Below, in pieces: positions 62,058 to 64,000 of a stretch of DNA of 64,000 nucleotides. This DNA is from Victivallales bacterium (GTDB lineage Bacteria > Verrucomicrobiota > Lentisphaeria > Oligosphaerales > Oligosphaeraceae). Made by a program: the position numbers and the translations under genes. The DNA lies in the NCBI GenBank assembly GCA_017964325.1, contig JAGCSE010000216.1:1-64000 (forward strand). Reading direction: 5' to 3'. The notes beneath the pieces were generated by a model that was not told the origin of the DNA, ran no database searches, and saw nothing but the letters and a program-made list of their open reading frames with translations. How positions within the stretch are numbered: position 1 is the first letter of the stretch; the number at the start of each line of letters is the position of its first letter.

Positions 62058-62151
62058 CACTACGTTCCGTCTCGTTCATTCTTCTGCTCTTGCCACTCAC
62101 CGAAAAATCCCCAACTAATAAGATATTGTATTTCTTCAGCTTTACAAGATT

Positions 62152-62868
62152 TCAGAGGTTGTTAATCACTAAAGTTATGCCGCAAATGATCAGCATCACG
62201 ATGACAAAACGCTTCACAGCGCGTTCAGAAAGCCAACGGCAGCAATAGATTCCGCTGAAAAGCCCCAGCAGCATCACGGGAGCGAGGCACAATGCCTGTT
62301 TCAGGATGTCCCATGTCAAAATGCCGTAAATCACGTACAGCCCTATGCGGAACAGCGATTCCACAGTGAACACAAAGCACACATTCGCCTTGAACGCATG
62401 GCTGTCTTTCGCCGTCCGCCCCACGTATGCCCCGATCAGCGCCCCGATCCCATACAACCCGCACAATATACCCGAACAGACACCGATGATCGACAAAACG
62501 ATTTTTGACTCTTTCAGCGTCGTCGGATGGAACTCCCTCAGCAGCAACTCGATGCCTATGCCAATGATGACGAATCCAAATATCACCTTCACAATGTCCG
62601 CCTTGAAATTTTTCAAAAAAACTGTCCCCACCACGCTTCCGACCAATACGACAAGAGCCAGCGGCAAGCATATCCCCCAATCCAGCGATTTACGCTCGCG
62701 CCACGCGATAATGACGCTCGTCGGCCATCCGATGACAAGCTCCACAGGCGAAATGTTGATGTTGTTGTGGCTGAAACTCAAAATCGCCGAAAACAAGATC
62801 GCATTCGCAAAACCGCACACGCCTTTTACAAAAAAACTACAATATGTCGCGACTATCCACCAAACCAT
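62152..62868 (-). CDS. TSUP (TauE/SafE) family permease
   Basis: This 238-residue membrane protein has about seven to eight hydrophobic helices and the family pattern near the N-terminus (FVKGVCGFANAILFSAIL, then PVELVIGWPTSVI). GLYGIGALIGAYVGR in the middle is a second conserved repeat. TSUP proteins export sulfite, sulfonates or other organosulfur anions. Standalone gene; 91 bp upstream of the FabZ-like gene on the same strand. Substrate unknown. Confidence 0.85.
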   Translation of the reverse strand: MVWWIVATYCSFFVKGVCGFANAILFSAILSFSHNNINISPVELVIGWPTSVIIAWRERKSLDWGICLPLALVVLVGSVVGTVFLKNFKADIVKVIFGFVIIGIGIELLLREFHPTTLKESKIVLSIIGVCSGILCGLYGIGALIGAYVGRTAKDSHAFKANVCFVFTVESLFRIGLYVIYGILTWDILKQALCLAPVMLLGLFSGIYCCRWLSERAVKRFVIVMLIICGITLVINNL

Positions 62869-62994
62869 AATTCACAATGCTCAATTCACAATTCACAATG
62901 CTCAATTCACAATGCTCAATTCACAATGCTCAATTCACAATGCTCAATTCACAATGCTCAATTCACAATTCTCAATTCTCAATTCTCAATTCAC
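62869..62994. repeat. Heptamer array of 18 units (AATTCAC/AATGCTC/AATTCTC)
   Basis: 126 bp made of 18 exact-length 7-bp units, mostly alternating AATTCAC and AATGCTC, ending in AATTCTC units. It starts immediately upstream of the TSUP start codon. Its complement shares the unit with the array at 63074. Confidence 0.9.
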
Positions 62995-63073
62995 TATGTT
63001 TTATTACATCTTATCAATCCTTATTGCAATAAATAAAAAAAGCAAGTAAATCACTATACATATACCATACAAT

Positions 63074-63115
63074 AATTGTGAATTATGAATTGTGAATTGT
63101 GAATTATGAATTACT
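63074..63115. repeat. Heptamer array AATTGTG/AATTATG
   Basis: Six 7-bp units running into the end of the hydrolase gene (its stop codon lies inside). It is inverted relative to the 62869-62994 array, with about 79 bp between them, so transcripts across both could fold. Confidence 0.85.
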
Positions 63116-63910
63116 TTCCATCCAATCGAACGGCTTGAAGACGGAGCTGTTTTCCGTGAAGCCGATGAACAACGGTGAATCATGCCCGCCGCCAGGGATT
63201 TCCACGTATGCGAAGCCGCGCTCCTCCGCCATCACGCCTGCAAAACGTCGCGCATCCGCCACGGGCATCAGTTCATCAAACGTCCCCTGCGCGTAGAAAA
63301 TCCGCTTTCCCTTCAGCGCCTGCCAATTGTGGAGGGCGGAATGCGCACGCATCAACGTCGTGTCGTTGTTGTAATTCTTTTCAATCGCGTCCGCGATGTC
63401 CTTCAGCACAGGAATCTTGTCCTGTCCCTTGCGGCAGAAAGAGATGTACGACACCAAATCCGTCGCCGCACCGTTTGCCACGACGCCCGCCACGTTCTGC
63501 GGCCGCAGGCTGGCATACGTCAGATTCGACGTGCCGCCCATGGAGCCACCGAAGAAATAAAACTTATCAGCCTTGTATTCCGCACGAAGGAAATCCAGCA
63601 GACCGTCCAAATCCTCCACGGCGGGCGGCGACATCCATGCGTTGCCGCGCAGGGTCGGCGTCAGAATCCCATAGCCACGTGCTTGGAAACGAGGAAGATA
63701 CCAATCTCGGATATCCTGCCGCGTATAGAGTTGGTCGCCCAAACTGCCATGGCCATGAATGCAGACAAGCCATTTTGTCCCGCCATTGGGCGGCGGCAGC
63801 ACCATCGCCCAGTCATCCAAACCATCCACGCCGCTCTTGTATTGAATTCGTTTCAAGCCTTCGGGAAAGCCGTTGCCAGCCGCCTCAATGCGAATGTCCT
63901 TCAATTCCAT
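63104..63910 (-). CDS. Alpha/beta hydrolase (prolyl-oligopeptidase/dienelactone-hydrolase-like)
   Basis: This 268-residue hydrolase has the oxyanion region VCIHGHGSLGD, nucleophile elbow FFGGSMGGTSN, an Asp in GTFDELMP and a His in GGGHDSPLF. No signal peptide, so cytoplasmic. Members cleave esters or peptides; substrate not predicted. The gene's last codons run into a heptamer array. The upstream end is ~90 bp from the window edge. Confidence 0.8.
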   Translation of the reverse strand: MELKDIRIEAAGNGFPEGLKRIQYKSGVDGLDDWAMVLPPPNGGTKWLVCIHGHGSLGDQLYTRQDIRDWYLPRFQARGYGILTPTLRGNAWMSPPAVEDLDGLLDFLRAEYKADKFYFFGGSMGGTSNLTYASLRPQNVAGVVANGAATDLVSYISFCRKGQDKIPVLKDIADAIEKNYNNDTTLMRAHSALHNWQALKGKRIFYAQGTFDELMPVADARRFAGVMAEERGFAYVEIPGGGHDSPLFIGFTENSSVFKPFDWMESNS

Positions 63911-64000
63911 ATTCTTCCGTCCTTTTTCCTCGACTTAAACGTCGCAAAATCATCACTTTTTTCTGACAAATGGCTTGTCAAATCAAAAATCGCTTGTATA

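Noticed and set aside
62869..63115. CRISPR array or mobile-element ends
   Set aside because: Units are 7 bp with no spacers, and there is no transposase or target duplication.
38322..64000. tRNA or rRNA genes in the gaps
   Set aside because: No cloverleaf, TTCRANNC-type arm or rRNA sequence was recognised in any gap across the window.

Overview
The window reads as chromosomal DNA from an uncultured Lentisphaerota-type bacterium (Victivallis-like, probably gut-associated). The best sequence evidence is the pseudopilin at 51446-52111. It has the long hydrophobic N-terminus, the conserved segment after it and the late DGH-type motif that are expanded in that phylum. The mix of secreted and cytoplasmic glycosidases (GH38, GH106, GH127-like, a GHL-type barrel), a CE15-like esterase and Gfo/Idh/MocA and sugar-isomerase enzymes fits the same assignment. 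The assignment is inferred from gene content; no rRNA or other marker gene is present.

Layout. 1-312: AT-rich heptamer array and a longer tandem repeat. 313-5373 (-): three genes, two with N-terminal zinc ribbons (LRR protein, Sel1/membrane protein). 5896-7312 (+): an Rpn-type PD-(D/E)XK nuclease gene and a free-standing copy of its C-terminal domain. 7469-17286: TcdA, a GHL glycosidase, GH38 mannosidase, a two-gene ChrA transporter, endonuclease III, a PilT-like ATPase and small envelope proteins. 17386-22108 (-): an operon of a zinc-ribbon C25/caspase-fold protease, a small OB-like protein and a multi-zinc-ribbon SPFH/coiled-coil protein. 22304-36601: lipoproteins, glycan enzymes, a eukaryotic-type HisA and a MetF-like protein. 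36814-38220 (-): a second Rpn locus with the same full-length plus C-terminal-copy layout. 38322-51084 (-): a translationally coupled three-gene operon of two secreted alpha/alpha-toroid proteins and a 2529-residue Rhs protein ending in an alpha/beta hydrolase. 51446-63910: pseudopilin, Prc protease, DciA-like, YggS, Sel1 protein, PanB-PanC, sugar isomerase, SerS, a tandem FabZ-like protein, a TSUP permease and a hydrolase.

The strongest observations are these. (1) Both Rpn loci carry a strong internal Shine-Dalgarno and ATG at the start of the C-terminal domain, and both have a separate gene beginning at exactly that position. This matches the published RpnL/RpnS intragenic antitoxin idea, with the small protein also duplicated out as its own gene. 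(2) Five TCAT-type units at exact 10-bp spacing sit about 60-66 bp upstream of the promoters of both the first Rpn gene and the Rhs operon. (3) A cytoplasmic zinc-ribbon C25 protease is in an operon with an SPFH-type protein. It belongs to a set of four proteins whose first zinc ribbon has cysteines at identical residues (4, 7, 18, 21). (4) A tandem FabZ keeps His in one half and Glu in the other. (5) Heptanucleotide tandem arrays recur in many intergenic gaps.

No tRNA, rRNA, CRISPR array, IS element, integrase or replication origin was seen.
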